A stretch of 64,000 bases of DNA. Source: Leucobacter aridicollis. Lineage in GTDB: Bacteria > Actinomycetota > Actinomycetes > Actinomycetales > Microbacteriaceae. Shown here piece by piece: positions 17,715 to 29,570 of the stretch (its first letter is position 1; every line of letters begins with the position of its first letter). Where the stretch lies: contig NZ_JACCBD010000001.1 in NCBI RefSeq assembly GCF_013409595.1, forward strand, positions 2,480,001 through 2,544,000, read 5' to 3'. The notes under the pieces were generated by a model, which worked only from the letters and a program-made list of their open reading frames with translations, did not search any database and was not told the DNA's origin. The position numbers and the translations under genes are program-made.

Positions 17715-17748
17715 AAACGCCGGGCGCCCCGAGGGGTGCCCGGCGTTT
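17715..17748. terminator. Bidirectional terminator between permease and lipoprotein genes
   Basis: The inverted repeat AAACGCCGGGCGCCCC / GGTGCCCGGCGTTT lies between two convergent genes. It ends in TTT on the plus strand and TTT on the minus strand, so it can serve both. Confidence 0.8.
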
Positions 17749-17770
17749 CCGCGCGGCGATCAGGATCGGC

Positions 17771-18274
17771 CTACTTCACCTCAGTGAATCCACCGTCGGT
17801 GAGGGTTTTCACGGCCTCCTTGAGGCTCACGTCGCGCGCGTCCTCAGGGTTCTCTCCCGGGTCGCCGCCGGTCACGGACGACAGCTTCTCGATGTCGAGG
17901 TCGGCGTAGGTCAGCGTGACGGTCTCCGTGAGTTCGTCGTCGCCGAACTCGATCGAGTGCTCGACACCCTTGATGCCCTTGTACTGCTCTGCGAGCGGAG
18001 CGACAGACTCTTCGGCCGCCGCGCGATCGGCAATCCCGCTCGCCTCGTAGTTGACGACGTTCTTGGTCGTCTGCTGCGTCACCTTGTCGCCCTCGGCGAC
18101 ATAGGTAACGGTGAGCTCCGCGCCCTCGACCGAGCGGGTGAGCGTGGTCTCCGTGGTCTCGCCCGCGGCGTCACCGCCGCCGCTGCAGCCTGTGAGCGCG
18201 AGCGCCGCGGCGAGCATCACCGCCGCAACCGTGCCGGTCCGTCGGGTGGCGCGTGGGCTAGGCTTCGTCAGCAC
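17771..18274 (-). CDS. DUF1307/YehR-like lipoprotein
   Basis: A 167-residue exported lipoprotein. The GTG at 18274, preceded by GAGGAGA, begins a signal peptide ending in the lipobox LALTGC; the longer frame to 18376 lies inside the phosphatase gene. The mature part begins with a Gly/Ala/Glu linker and then a domain with TLTRSVEGAELTVTYVAEGD of the YehR/DUF1307 type, which is surface-anchored and of unknown function. The start overlaps the end of the upstream PP2C gene by 17 bases, suggesting coupling. Confidence 0.75.
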   Translation of the reverse strand: MLTKPSPRATRRTGTVAAVMLAAALALTGCSGGGDAAGETTETTLTRSVEGAELTVTYVAEGDKVTQQTTKNVVNYEASGIADRAAAEESVAPLAEQYKGIKGVEHSIEFGDDELTETVTLTYADLDIEKLSSVTGGDPGENPEDARDVSLKEAVKTLTDGGFTEVK

Positions 18275-19160
18275 TGCTCTCCTCAGCTGTTGGAGCGTCT
18301 CCGCTCGGTTCCAACGTGACCCCGCTCGAGGCGAGGCTTCCGGTATCGATAACGTCGCCAACGGCGTGCACGTCAATCACCACGACCGTAACATTGTCGC
18401 GGCCGGCGTTGTTGAGCGCTTGCTCAACGAGCGTGTTCGCCGCGTCCTCTGCACTGTGCTGGGTGGACAGGAAGTACTGGATGCCCACCTCGGTGAGCTC
18501 CTTCGTGAGGCCGTCGGAGCAGATCAGGATCCGCTGGCCCGGAATCAGCGCGAGCGTGGTGTAGTCGGGTAGCGGCGCTTCGCCGAGTCCGACGGCTCGC
18601 GTGATCACGTTGGCGTGCGGGTGTACCTCGGCCTCTTCCTCGGTAATCGCGCCGGTGTCGAGCAGGTGCTGCACGACCGAGTGGTCGACGGTGATCTGGC
18701 TGAGCGCGCCCTTGAAGTACTGGTAGACGCGGGAGTCTCCAATGTTGAAGACCTTCCACACCGGAGTATCGCTCTGCTCGCTCACGATGACGCCCGTGAC
18801 GGTCGTGCCAGCACCAAGTTCGGTGTCGCCGGTGTCGATCTCGATGTCATCGACCGCCTGCGTGAGGATCTCGAGGATGTCATCCTCGGTCACGGTGAGG
18901 TCGCCAGCGAGCTCGTTCAAGCGTCGCACGACCGCGGCAGAGGCAACCTCGCCAGCGGAGTGACCGCCCATGCCGTCGGCCACAGCGAATACGGGTGGTA
19001 CGGTGATGAAGCTGTCTTGGTTCGTCTCGCGTCGGTTTCCGACGTGCGTGACTGCGTGCCAGGAGAGCTCGATATCGGCCTCCCCGCCCGGACGGTACGC
19101 GAGGCGTCGCCTCACAGCGTTCTCACCGTGGGTGGTCACCAGCTCATCTCCTGCACTCAT
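18258..19160 (-). CDS. PP2C-family protein serine/threonine phosphatase
   Basis: A 300-residue metal-dependent phosphatase. Metal-binding motifs are TNQDS, ADGMGGHSAGEVAS, CSDGLTKEL and AGRDNVTVVVID, all intact. There is no membrane segment, so the enzyme is cytosolic, unlike PstP of the cell-division cluster. It would remove phosphate from Ser/Thr of kinase targets; no kinase or FHA gene is nearby. It begins five bases after the yaaA stop on the same strand and overlaps the lipoprotein gene, making a three-gene unit yaaA-PP2C-lipoprotein. Confidence 0.9.
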   Translation of the reverse strand: MSAGDELVTTHGENAVRRRLAYRPGGEADIELSWHAVTHVGNRRETNQDSFITVPPVFAVADGMGGHSAGEVASAAVVRRLNELAGDLTVTEDDILEILTQAVDDIEIDTGDTELGAGTTVTGVIVSEQSDTPVWKVFNIGDSRVYQYFKGALSQITVDHSVVQHLLDTGAITEEEAEVHPHANVITRAVGLGEAPLPDYTTLALIPGQRILICSDGLTKELTEVGIQYFLSTQHSAEDAANTLVEQALNNAGRDNVTVVVIDVHAVGDVIDTGSLASSGVTLEPSGDAPTAEESSADEA

Positions 19161-19165
19161 GTATT

Positions 19166-19948
19166 CTAGCGGCTCGCCGCCGGGACGCCCTGAAGCGTCA
19201 CCAGTCGGAGCACGGCCGGATCGGCGCCTTCACCGATCTCCAGCCCGGCCTCGCGGGCCCACTCGAGGAACTCAGCGCGCGACGAGATCGCCGGCGCACT
19301 CTCTGCAACGCGGCGAACAAGGTCGCCCTTCGCCGCCTTGTTAAAGTGGTTGAGCGCGCGAACTTCGCCGTCGTCTGAGCGCGCCACCACCTCCAAGTAG
19401 TCGGTCTCCGACGCCCCGAGCGCCCCGAGCGGAGCGAGGGCGGCGTAGTCCTTCGACCTGAGGTCGAGCACGTAGTCGGCCCCCGTGAGGGCTCCCTCGT
19501 GCGGGCCCGCCCACAGCTTCGCGAGCGGGGATCCGAGCTCCGGGAGCCGCGAGGACGCCGAGACGCGATAGGCGGGAATCGGATCGCCACCCCGCACCAG
19601 CCCGAACAGTGCCGACTGCACGAAGACGTGATCGCTGAGCCAGGCGAGCGCCGCGGGAGCGAGCGTCTCCGTGTCGAGCGCGTCGTAGAGCACCCCGGTG
19701 TAGCGCTCGATCGCTGGCATCGCACCGCTGACGTCGAGGTCGAGGTTGCGCAGCCGCTCGTCGCGATTCTTCACGCCGAGCTTGAGCGCCTTGGTCGCGG
19801 CTGCCTCGTCGGCGCTCACGCGCTCGAGCGCCGACTTGACCGCGGCGCGTGGGGCGGCGAGCCGCTCCCCCAGGAAGAGGTCGTCCGGGGAAAACGGAAG
19901 CCGCCCTCCGAGACGTTTCGTCTCAGAGGGCGGCAACAGGATACGCAT
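19166..19948 (-). CDS. yaaA: Peroxide stress protein YaaA (DUF328)
   Basis: A 260-residue cytosolic protein. The start MRILLPPSETKRLGG and later FNKAAKGDLVRR match the YaaA/UPF0246 family, which lowers free iron and protects DNA during hydrogen peroxide stress. Length is normal. It lies 58 bases downstream of atpC and starts the yaaA-PP2C-lipoprotein unit. Unusually, codons 5-16 contain a perfect terminator-like hairpin, so readthrough from the ATP synthase operon into this gene may be limited. Confidence 0.88.
   Translation of the reverse strand: MRILLPPSETKRLGGRLPFSPDDLFLGERLAAPRAAVKSALERVSADEAAATKALKLGVKNRDERLRNLDLDVSGAMPAIERYTGVLYDALDTETLAPAALAWLSDHVFVQSALFGLVRGGDPIPAYRVSASSRLPELGSPLAKLWAGPHEGALTGADYVLDLRSKDYAALAPLGALGASETDYLEVVARSDDGEVRALNHFNKAAKGDLVRRVAESAPAISSRAEFLEWAREAGLEIGEGADPAVLRLVTLQGVPAASR
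19900..19934 (-). terminator. Terminator-like hairpin inside the yaaA coding start
   Basis: On the minus strand an 8-9 bp G+C stem (GCCGCCCTC / GAGGGCGGC) continues into GAGAC/GTCTC with a five-base loop, followed by TTCCGTTTT. It lies downstream of atpC and within the first 17 codons of yaaA. It could end the atp transcript or attenuate yaaA; the position inside a coding region makes this a moderate call. Confidence 0.6.
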
Positions 19949-20006
19949 AGTGACTCTAGCCTAGCGCGGTGCGGGCGAATGCCCGTCCGACGTGTGGACG
20001 GCCTGC

Positions 20007-20267
20007 CTACGCGACGAGCACGGCGTCGCCGGCAACGACGGTGACCGTGTCGTGGTCGACGGACAGGAACCCGTCCTCAGCGTTCACGGTGATCTTCTCG
20101 CCCGCCTCAGTCGTCACGCGCACCTCACCCTTGGCGAGGAGAGCGAGGAACGGCTGGTGGCCCGTAAGGATACCGATCTCGCCTTCGACAGTGTTCGCGA
20201 CGACCTGGCTGGCTGCGCCAGACCAGATCTCGCTCGTTGCCGAGACAACCTTGACGTTGAGCGCCAT
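20007..20267 (-). CDS. atpC: ATP synthase F1 epsilon subunit
   Basis: An 86-residue subunit consisting only of the N-terminal beta-sandwich (LNVKVVSATSEIW, GEIGILTGHQPFLA). The C-terminal helical hairpin that inhibits ATP hydrolysis in other bacteria is absent, as in other short actinobacterial forms. The ATG at 20267 lies two bases after the atpD stop; the longer frame to 20300 is only atpD out of frame. The subunit joins gamma to the c-ring in the central stalk. Last gene of the atp operon. Confidence 0.93.
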   Translation of the reverse strand: MALNVKVVSATSEIWSGAASQVVANTVEGEIGILTGHQPFLALLAKGEVRVTTEAGEKITVNAEDGFLSVDHDTVTVVAGDAVLVA

Positions 20268-20269
20268 GA

Positions 20270-21739
<1,470 letters not shown>

Positions 21740-22624
21740 TTAGGACAGCGCGTCAGCGCCGCCCACGATCTCGGAAATCTGCTGGGTGATTTCCGCCTGG
21801 CGTGCGTTGTTGGCGAGGCGGGTGAAGTCGCGGATGAGTGTGTCAGCGTTGTCACTCGCGGACTTCATCGCCTTCTGGGTTGCCGCGTGCTTCGCAGCTG
21901 CGGACTCAAGCATCGCGTTGAAAATACGCGACTCGATGTAGTCGGGCAGCAGCTTGTCGAGCACGATATCTGCCTCGGGCTCGAATTCGTACAGCGGGTT
22001 CAGGTCGTTCGCGTCGGCGACGCCCTCAACGATCTGCAGCGGCAGCAGGCGGGTAACCTGCGGCGCCTGCGTGACCATGCTGATGAAGCGGTTGTACACG
22101 AGGTGGATCTCCTGCACACCACCCTCGTCGCTGTTGCGGAGGAATGCGGAGACGACTGCCTCTGCAACTTCCTTGGCGGTCTCGAACACCGGGTTCTCGG
22201 TGTCCCCAACCCACACGCGCTCAGCAGCACGACGGCGGAAGGTGAAGTACCCCTGCGCCTTACGTCCGATGAGGTAGTACGAGATCTCCTTGCCCTCGGC
22301 ACGGAGCAGCTCGCTGAGCTCCTCGGCCTCGCGCAGTACCTGCGAGTTGAACGCGCCGGCAAGGCCGCGATCGGAGGTGAAGATCACAACTGCTGCGCGC
22401 TCGACAGTGTCGGCCTCGGTCAGCAGCGGGTGGTCGGTCTTCGCGTGCGTCGCAACCGCCGATACAGCCCTGGTGATGGCCTGGGTGTAGGGGTTTGAGG
22501 CGTCGACGCGAGCCCGTGCCTTCTGAATGCGTGAGGCAGCGATGAGCTCCATCGCACGGGTGATCTTCTTGGTCGTCTGGGCAGAGCGAATGCGCTGCCT
22601 GTAGACCCGAAGTTGCGCTCCCAT
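21740..22624 (-). CDS. atpG: ATP synthase F1 gamma subunit
   Basis: A 294-residue central-stalk subunit. The N-terminal coiled coil opens with [25 protein letters not shown] and the C-terminal helix with [20 protein letters not shown], which together form the rotating shaft. The central Rossmann-like domain carries [11 protein letters not shown]. It sits 24 bases upstream of atpD in the usual order. Confidence 0.97.
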   Translation of the reverse strand: MGAQLRVYRQRIRSAQTTKKITRAMELIAASRIQKARARVDASNPYTQAITRAVSAVATHAKTDHPLLTEADTVERAAVVIFTSDRGLAGAFNSQVLREAEELSELLRAEGKEISYYLIGRKAQGYFTFRRRAAERVWVGDTENPVFETAKEVAEAVVSAFLRNSDEGGVQEIHLVYNRFISMVTQAPQVTRLLPLQIVEGVADANDLNPLYEFEPEADIVLDKLLPDYIESRIFNAMLESAAAKHAATQKAMKSASDNADTLIRDFTRLANNARQAEITQQISEIVGGADALS

Positions 22625-22701
22625 GTCTCTCCTGTGTTATTCGGTGCTGGCTAGTTGTCGAGTGGCGAGCGGCGGGGGCGCGAACGCCCCCACCGTCTCA
22701 G

Positions 22702-24327
22702 CTACTTCTTGACGACGAGCTGCTCCTGCTGGATCTCTGCCTCGTCGAGCGCGTCGAACTGCTCGTTGAGGGACTTGCCCTCAGCGGTCAGGAACTCGCT
22801 CTTGAACTTCTCGATCTGAGTGGTGAGCTCAGCAACGATGTCGTCGTCGAGCACGTTCGTCTTCGCGAGCGTCGACAGCGCCTCGGAGTTGCGGCCGAGG
22901 TAGTCGAGGAACTCGCGCTCGAAACGGAGGATGTCGACGACGGGGACGTCATCAAGGAAGCCCTTGGTGCCGGCCCAGATCGAAACCGTCTGCTCCTCAA
23001 CCGCGAACGGTGAGTACTGCGGCTGCTTGAGGAGCTCGGTGAGGCGTGCGCCACGCTCGAGCTGCTTGCGGCTGGCCGCGTCGAGGTCGGATGCGAACAT
23101 CGCGAATGCCTCGAGCGCACGGTACTGAGCGAGCTCAAGCTTGAGCGTGCCCGAGACCTTCTTGATCGACTTCACCTGCGCGTCGCCACCCACGCGGGAC
23201 ACCGAGATGCCCACGTCGACGGCGGGACGCTGGTTCGCGTTGAAGAGGTCCGACTGGAGGAAGATCTGGCCGTCGGTGATCGAGATCACGTTGGTCGGAA
23301 TGTACGCCGAGACGTCGTTTGCCTTGGTCTCGATGATCGGCAGGCCGGTCATCGAGCCTGCGCCGAGCTCGTCGGACAGCTTTGCGCAACGCTCCAGCAG
23401 ACGCGAGTGGAGGTAGAACACGTCACCCGGGTATGCCTCGCGCCCCGGCGGGCGGCGAAGGAGGAGCGAAACGGCACGGTACGCCTCAGCCTGCTTCGAG
23501 AGATCATCAAAGATGATCAGCACGTGCTTGCTGTCGTACATCCAGTGCTGGCCGATAGCCGAGCCGGTGTACGGAGCGAGGTACTTGAAGCCTGCGGGGT
23601 CAGACGCGGGCGAAGCGACGATGGTGGTGTACTCCATCGCGCCTGCGTCCTCGAGCGCGCCCTTCACCGAAGCGATGGTCGAGCCCTTCTGGCCGATTGC
23701 AACGTAGATGCAGCGAACCTGCTTGTTGGTGTCGCCCGACTCCCAGTTCGCCTTCTGGTTGATGATCGTGTCGATCGCGAGAGCGGTCTTGCCGGTCTGA
23801 CGGTCGCCAATGATGAGCTGACGCTGGCCACGGCCAACGGGGATCATCGCGTCGATCGCCTTGATGCCGGTCTGCAGTGGCTCGTGAACCGACTTACGCT
23901 GCATGACGCCGGGAGCCTGAAGCTCGAGTGCGCGACGCGACTCGATGCCAGTGATCTCGCCGAGGCCGTCGATCGGGTTACCGAGCGGGTCGACCACGCG
24001 GCCGAGGTAGCCCTCGCCCACGGGAACCGAGAGAACCTCGCCGGTGCGGGTGACCTGCTGGCCCTCCTCAATGCCGGTGAACTGGCCGAGCACGACAACG
24101 CCGATCTCGTCCTCTTCGAGGTTCTGTGCAAGGCCGAGCGTGCCGTCTGCGAAGCGAACGAGCTCGTTGGCCATCACTCCGGGAAGCCCGGAGACGTGTG
24201 CAATGCCGTCAGCGGCGTCGACGACGGTTCCGACCTCGGTCTTCCCCGCCTGAGCCGGCTCGTACGATGCTGCGAATTCATTCAGCGCGCTACGGATCTC
24301 GTCCGGGCTGATTGAGAGTTCTGCCAT
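22702..24327 (-). CDS. atpA: ATP synthase F1 alpha subunit
   Basis: A 541-residue non-catalytic nucleotide-binding subunit with P-loop [11 protein letters not shown] and the conserved SVSRVGG motif whose Arg completes the beta-site pocket. The start ATG 24327 ([11 protein letters not shown]) follows GAGGAAACG. The longer frame to 24429 would add residues read from atpH sequence. The C-terminal tail is somewhat extended and acidic, as in other actinobacteria. Confidence 0.97.
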   Translation of the reverse strand: MAELSISPDEIRSALNEFAASYEPAQAGKTEVGTVVDAADGIAHVSGLPGVMANELVRFADGTLGLAQNLEEDEIGVVVLGQFTGIEEGQQVTRTGEVLSVPVGEGYLGRVVDPLGNPIDGLGEITGIESRRALELQAPGVMQRKSVHEPLQTGIKAIDAMIPVGRGQRQLIIGDRQTGKTALAIDTIINQKANWESGDTNKQVRCIYVAIGQKGSTIASVKGALEDAGAMEYTTIVASPASDPAGFKYLAPYTGSAIGQHWMYDSKHVLIIFDDLSKQAEAYRAVSLLLRRPPGREAYPGDVFYLHSRLLERCAKLSDELGAGSMTGLPIIETKANDVSAYIPTNVISITDGQIFLQSDLFNANQRPAVDVGISVSRVGGDAQVKSIKKVSGTLKLELAQYRALEAFAMFASDLDAASRKQLERGARLTELLKQPQYSPFAVEEQTVSIWAGTKGFLDDVPVVDILRFEREFLDYLGRNSEALSTLAKTNVLDDDIVAELTTQIEKFKSEFLTAEGKSLNEQFDALDEAEIQQEQLVVKK

Positions 24328-24382
24328 TTCGTTTCCTCTATCTGTTCCGGAGAGACTCTCCGGCAAGTAACTATGTTGTGCT

Positions 24383-25159
24383 CTACGCAGCGAGCCGCTG
24401 GCGGAGGTCTTCCAGGCGAGCCCGGACACTTCCGTCGATAACGTCGTCGGCCATCTGGATACGGACGCCGCCGATCAGCGCAGGATCCACAACCGTGGTG
24501 ACCTTGACCTTGCGGCCAGCGCTCTGCTCGAGCAGAGCAGCCAACTTCTCCTGCTGCGCATCGGTCAGCGGAGCCGCAACCGTGACGGTCGCGAGCTCGA
24601 GCCCACCCTGGTCGGCCGCAACGCGTGCGGCCTCGGTGAGCGCTGCATTCACGCGGCGTCCGCGGGGGTTCGCGACCACGTGGGTCACGACACCAAGGGC
24701 GCCGGCGGAGAGCTTGCCGGAAAAGACCTTCGACGCGAGCTGCGCCTTCGCTGCGGGATCGCCGAGCTTGTTGCCAAGCTCGAGCTCGAGCTCGTGGCTC
24801 GAGTTGATCGTCGCGGTCGCTGCGAGCAGCTCATCGGCAAGGCCGGGCTCCGCGAGCGACTGGGCGCGGAAGCCGAGCTCCTCGACGCCGTCAACGAATT
24901 CAGCTGCGGTCGACCAGTTCTGCTCGACTGCTGCGGTAAGCACAGAGCGCGCGCCAGCCGACAGGCTGCCGAAGAGCTTGCCGACGACCTCTGCCTTCGC
25001 AGAAGCCGGGAGCGATGCATCAGCGAGAGCGCTGACGAGAGCGGGTGAGCCCTCGATCTGCGCAGCCGCCGAAAGGAGCTCTGAACCGACTGCCTTCCCG
25101 AGGCGGCCGCTGAGCGCGGACTTCGCCGCCGCGAGTGCCTCGCGTGACGCGCTGCCCAT
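24383..25159 (-). CDS. atpH: ATP synthase delta subunit
   Basis: A 258-residue peripheral-stalk subunit, longer than the about 180 residues of enterobacteria but usual for this lineage. The C-terminal signature with [15 protein letters not shown] and [16 protein letters not shown] is clear. It ties the alpha/beta hexamer to the b subunits. Its start shares one base with the atpF stop (TAATG), indicating coupling. Confidence 0.95.
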   Translation of the reverse strand: MGSASREALAAAKSALSGRLGKAVGSELLSAAAQIEGSPALVSALADASLPASAKAEVVGKLFGSLSAGARSVLTAAVEQNWSTAAEFVDGVEELGFRAQSLAEPGLADELLAATATINSSHELELELGNKLGDPAAKAQLASKVFSGKLSAGALGVVTHVVANPRGRRVNAALTEAARVAADQGGLELATVTVAAPLTDAQQEKLAALLEQSAGRKVKVTTVVDPALIGGVRIQMADDVIDGSVRARLEDLRQRLAA

Positions 25160-25710
25160 TACTTCGCCGCCCGTTCGGACGCTTCGAGGTCGACGAGGAA
25201 GCGGTCGACGAGCGCCGATGCCTTCTTGTCGTCGCTCAGGCTCTCGCCGACAACGCCCGAGGCGAGATCGATCGCGAGCGAGCCAACATCCTTGCGCAGC
25301 GAGACGAGTGCGCTCTGGCGCTCTGCCTCGATCTGCACCTGAGCGGCCTGCGTGATGCGTGCCTGCTCGGTGGTGGCGTCTTCCTTCGCCTTCGACACGA
25401 TCTTCGTCGCGTCGAGGCGTGCGGACTCGCGGATCTCGCCAGCTTCCTGGCGAGCGCTTGCGAGCTGCGCGGTGTACTCCTGCAAGGCAGCCTCTGCCTT
25501 TGCCTGAGCCTCATCGGCCTTTGCGATGTTCCCCTCAATCGCTTCGGCGCGCGCGTCAAGCATGACCTGCACCTTCGGGAGGAAGACCTTCCAGAATGCG
25601 ATGAGGATAATGAAGAACGCGATCGCCGACCAGACGATATCGTACGTCGCCGGGAGCAGCGGGTTCTGTGTAGCGCCCTCTGCAGCCGCGAACTGCACTG
25701 CGTGATTCAT
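25159..25710 (-). CDS. atpF: ATP synthase Fo b subunit
   Basis: A 183-residue subunit with one N-terminal membrane helix (residues about 24-46, IVWSAIAFFIILIAFW) and a long charged, Ala-rich coiled coil that forms the stator stalk (DARAEAIEGNIAKADEAQ). Length is normal. One copy only, so the stator uses a b2 homodimer. Confidence 0.96.
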   Translation of the reverse strand: MNHAVQFAAAEGATQNPLLPATYDIVWSAIAFFIILIAFWKVFLPKVQVMLDARAEAIEGNIAKADEAQAKAEAALQEYTAQLASARQEAGEIRESARLDATKIVSKAKEDATTEQARITQAAQVQIEAERQSALVSLRKDVGSLAIDLASGVVGESLSDDKKASALVDRFLVDLEASERAAK

Positions 25711-25744
25711 CTTGCCTCCCTTTCGAGACTAGTTGAAAGGATGC

Positions 25745-26829
<1,085 letters not shown>

Positions 26830-26953
26830 AGCGTTAGCGAACAGGCCATTCTCCTGATTCGGGGCGCGGCGTGAGCCGCACGGCATCGAACGATGGTCGC
26901 GCGCCCTGCTCGCGGGCACTCAGAAATGGCGCCACGGGGCTGGGAACGAACTA

Positions 26954-26982
26954 ATCCTAACAAGGTTTCACTCCGAGCGAAA
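26954..26982 (-). promoter_or_regulatory. Possible atp operon promoter
   Basis: On the minus strand TTTCGC and TAGGAT are separated by 17 bases in the 222-base gap between the AtpI-like gene and atpB. TAGGAT is a good actinobacterial -10; the -35 is weak. It would give an untranslated leader of about 118 bases. Confidence 0.4.
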
Positions 26983-27050
26983 CTCGAGAGCGGCCCTCGC
27001 GGGTCAAGATTTTGTGGTGGCTGAGAATCTCCCCTCAAGCACCTTGCCGA

Positions 27051-27545
27051 TTACGGCAGATTTGCGCTGTATGGTACGCGTGCCTTGGCAACAATCACTG
27101 TGTCAATCACGATCGAGACAATTATTGTGGCGACCAACGCGATGAACAGCATCTTGGGGTCGAGCCAGGGCTGGTCGCGAAGGAGCAGCGCCGCAACGAC
27201 GAACGCGACGAGCTTGAGCACCCAGGTGCCCATGACGATCCCCATAAAGATCTGGAGGTAGACCGCGCTCTGCACGAAGCGGTTCGCGAACGCGATGCTG
27301 CCAACGGTGGCGAGCAGCAGCGCTCCCCCGATCGCGGCGCCGATGAGGCCACCGACAAGGCCGTTCGTGCCGCTCACGAAGAACCCGACCGCGGCGAACA
27401 CGATCATCGAAGCGACCGTCGCGATGATTCCCCAGCGCACCCCGCGGAGCAGCATGGGCTGCGACGAGGGCATCGGGTACTCGCCGCTGCCATACGTGGA
27501 GGGCTCGGGCGTCTGCGCGGGCTCGGGATGCACGGGTGTGCTCAC
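27051..27545 (-). CDS. AtpI-like membrane protein upstream of the ATP synthase genes
   Basis: A 164-residue protein with a Pro/Ser-rich cytosolic start and four hydrophobic helices (about residues 39-60, 64-85, 96-121 and 131-153). Position directly before atpB and the four-helix plan match AtpI-type proteins, which help assemble the c-ring or import magnesium. The sequence itself is too diverged to be sure. The GTG start overlaps the wecA stop (GTGA), so it is coupled to the preceding operon rather than to atpB. Confidence 0.7.
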   Translation of the reverse strand: MSTPVHPEPAQTPEPSTYGSGEYPMPSSQPMLLRGVRWGIIATVASMIVFAAVGFFVSGTNGLVGGLIGAAIGGALLLATVGSIAFANRFVQSAVYLQIFMGIVMGTWVLKLVAFVVAALLLRDQPWLDPKMLFIALVATIIVSIVIDTVIVAKARVPYSANLP

Positions 27546-28747
27546 TCGGTGGTCCTTTCGTTGGGCGCCGCGCCGAAGTCTGCGCGTGCGTCCGGGCCAG
27601 ATGCGGGGCCACCCCGCTTGTCTAACGCTACCAACCTGCGCTGCGCGAGCGCTGCGCGCACGCGGCTCGCCGGGAACCGGACGAGCAGTACGCCGGCGGC
27701 GATTCCGACGACGAGTACGATCAGCGGCAGCGCGAAGCTCTGGCTCGTGAAGACGAGCAGGCCCGCGATCGACAGCACGGCGGTCCCAAGATAGAAGATG
27801 GATACCGCTTGCACGGGCGAATGGCCCATATCCAGCAGCCGGTGGTGCAGGTGCAGGCGATCCGCCTCAAACGGGCTCTTGCCCGCGCGCAGTCGCCGCA
27901 GCACGGCAAGCACAAAGTCTGCGAGCGGCATTGCGAGCACCGCGAACGGCAGCAGGATCGGAATGTAGCTCGCGAGGACGAGCTTGAGGTCGAGCGCCGC
28001 CGGGTCGAGGTCGCCAGTGACCGAAACCGTCGACGTCGCCATGAGCAGCCCGACGAGGAGGGCCCCCGTGTCGCCCATGAACATCTTCGCGCGATGCCAG
28101 TTGAACGGGATGAACCCGACGCATATGCCCACGAGCACGAGCGCGATCAGGCTCGCGAACGTCACCGCCTGCGAGTTGCCGAGTTGTGAGTTGAGAATCA
28201 ACGTGTAGACGAAGAAGGTGCCGCTCGCGATGATTGCCACGCCCGCGACCAGGCCGTCGAGGCCATCGACAAAGTTCACGGCGTTCATCACGAGCGTGAT
28301 GAGGAACACGGTCAGCACGAAGTTCACCGTCGAAGACCCGATCACGAGGGTGTCACCGACCGGAATCGAGACGATCTGCACGCCGTTCCAGGCGAGCACG
28401 CCTGAGGCGAGCAGCTGGGCGCCGAGCTTGATCATCCAGTCGAGATCAAGCAGGTCGTCGAGGAAGCCGATGACCGCGATCAGCAGGCACGCCCCGATGA
28501 GGGCCCACATCTTCAGGCCGTCGCGGAACAGCCCCTGGAACTCGGGGAACAGCGCGGCGGCGCCGAGGCCAGCGAGAAGGCCGACGAACATCGCGACCCC
28601 ACCGAGCCGCGGCGTGGGGTTCTTGTGAACGTCACGCTCGCGGACCTCCGGGGCCAACTTGAACCGCCGAGCGAGACGCAGCACGCCGAACGACGCGGCG
28701 GCGGTCACGACGACAGCCACTGCGAAGACCGGCAGGTACGGGAACAT
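27542..28747 (-). CDS. wecA: Undecaprenyl/decaprenyl-phosphate GlcNAc-1-phosphate transferase, WecA/MraY family
   Basis: A 401-residue polytopic enzyme with about eleven membrane helices. Catalytic motifs are GFLDDLLDLD, NAVNFVDGLDGL, FMGDTGAL and the C-terminal LHHRLLDMGHSP. It transfers GlcNAc-1-phosphate from UDP-GlcNAc to a polyprenyl phosphate at the inner membrane face, the first step of wall polysaccharide linkage units. In mycobacteria the homologue at this locus starts arabinogalactan; the product here is unknown. It lies two bases after ywlC. Confidence 0.9.
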   Translation of the reverse strand: MFPYLPVFAVAVVVTAAASFGVLRLARRFKLAPEVRERDVHKNPTPRLGGVAMFVGLLAGLGAAALFPEFQGLFRDGLKMWALIGACLLIAVIGFLDDLLDLDWMIKLGAQLLASGVLAWNGVQIVSIPVGDTLVIGSSTVNFVLTVFLITLVMNAVNFVDGLDGLVAGVAIIASGTFFVYTLILNSQLGNSQAVTFASLIALVLVGICVGFIPFNWHRAKMFMGDTGALLVGLLMATSTVSVTGDLDPAALDLKLVLASYIPILLPFAVLAMPLADFVLAVLRRLRAGKSPFEADRLHLHHRLLDMGHSPVQAVSIFYLGTAVLSIAGLLVFTSQSFALPLIVLVVGIAAGVLLVRFPASRVRAALAQRRLVALDKRGGPASGPDARADFGAAPNERTTE

Positions 28748-28749
28748 CG

Positions 28750-29559
28750 CTAGTCGCTGACCCGCGGCGCCTCAGCGTCAGTCTCCGCGCTACCGTCAGT
28801 CTCCGCGCTCGCGTCGATCGCAGCGTCGGCGTCGGCGTCGGCGTCGGTCGCAGCGTCAGCTTCGGCCTGCACGAGCGGGGTCGCAGACGGCGCCGGCTGC
28901 TCGAGGACGGTGGCTTCGGGGAGCACGCGCTGCAGCTCTGCAACAGTGACGGCGCCCTGGCGCAGCACCCGCACGGTGCCGGTGCCATCGCCGTCAAGCT
29001 TCGTCGCGTCGATGATCGTCGAGGCCTCGCCGCGGGCTTCCCCGCCGTCGAGGTAGACGGCGATCGAATCGCCGAGCATCTCCCGAGCCTCCTGAGCGGA
29101 ACCAGCCGCGGGCATGCCGGTCTTATTCGCGGACGACACCGCCAGCGGCCCCGTCTCCTGCAAGAGTTCGCGCGCGAACGCGTTCCCGGGGATCCTGAGC
29201 GCGACAGTTCCGCCCGTCTCGCCGAGATCCCAGCTGAGGGAGGGGTTCGCCTGCGTGATGATGGTGAGCGCGCCCGGCCAGAACGCCTCGGCGAGGCTGT
29301 GCAGCGCCTCGGTCGCCTCCGCGGCGAGCGCCGCGAGCGTCCCGACGTTCGGGATCAGCACGGGCGGCGGCGACTGCCTGCCGCGCCCCTTTGCGTCGAG
29401 GAGTCGCTGCACCGCTTCGGGCGAGAACGCGTCGGCGGCAACGCCGTAGACCGTATCGGTCGGCATGACGATGAGTTCGCCCCGGCCGAGCGACTGGCGC
29501 GCGAGCCTCGTCCCCTGCAACAATTGGGCACCATCTGAACAGTCAAATACCTCGGACAT
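28750..29559 (-). CDS. ywlC: L-threonylcarbamoyladenylate synthase (Sua5/YrdC/YwlC)
   Basis: A 269-residue protein. Residues about 10-205 are the YrdC domain (MPTDTVYGVAADAF, KGRGRQSPPPVLI, SSANKTGMPA) that makes threonylcarbamoyl-AMP for the t6A37 base of ANN-decoding tRNAs. The last 55 residues are an acidic Ala/Asp/Glu/Thr repeat without predicted fold, not found in the standard family. ATG 29559 is chosen; TTG 29568 in frame is possible. It follows prmC closely and precedes wecA. Confidence 0.92.
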   Translation of the reverse strand: MSEVFDCSDGAQLLQGTRLARQSLGRGELIVMPTDTVYGVAADAFSPEAVQRLLDAKGRGRQSPPPVLIPNVGTLAALAAEATEALHSLAEAFWPGALTIITQANPSLSWDLGETGGTVALRIPGNAFARELLQETGPLAVSSANKTGMPAAGSAQEAREMLGDSIAVYLDGGEARGEASTIIDATKLDGDGTGTVRVLRQGAVTVAELQRVLPEATVLEQPAPSATPLVQAEADAATDADADADAAIDASAETDGSAETDAEAPRVSD

Positions 29560-29570
29560 AGTTCGCAATT

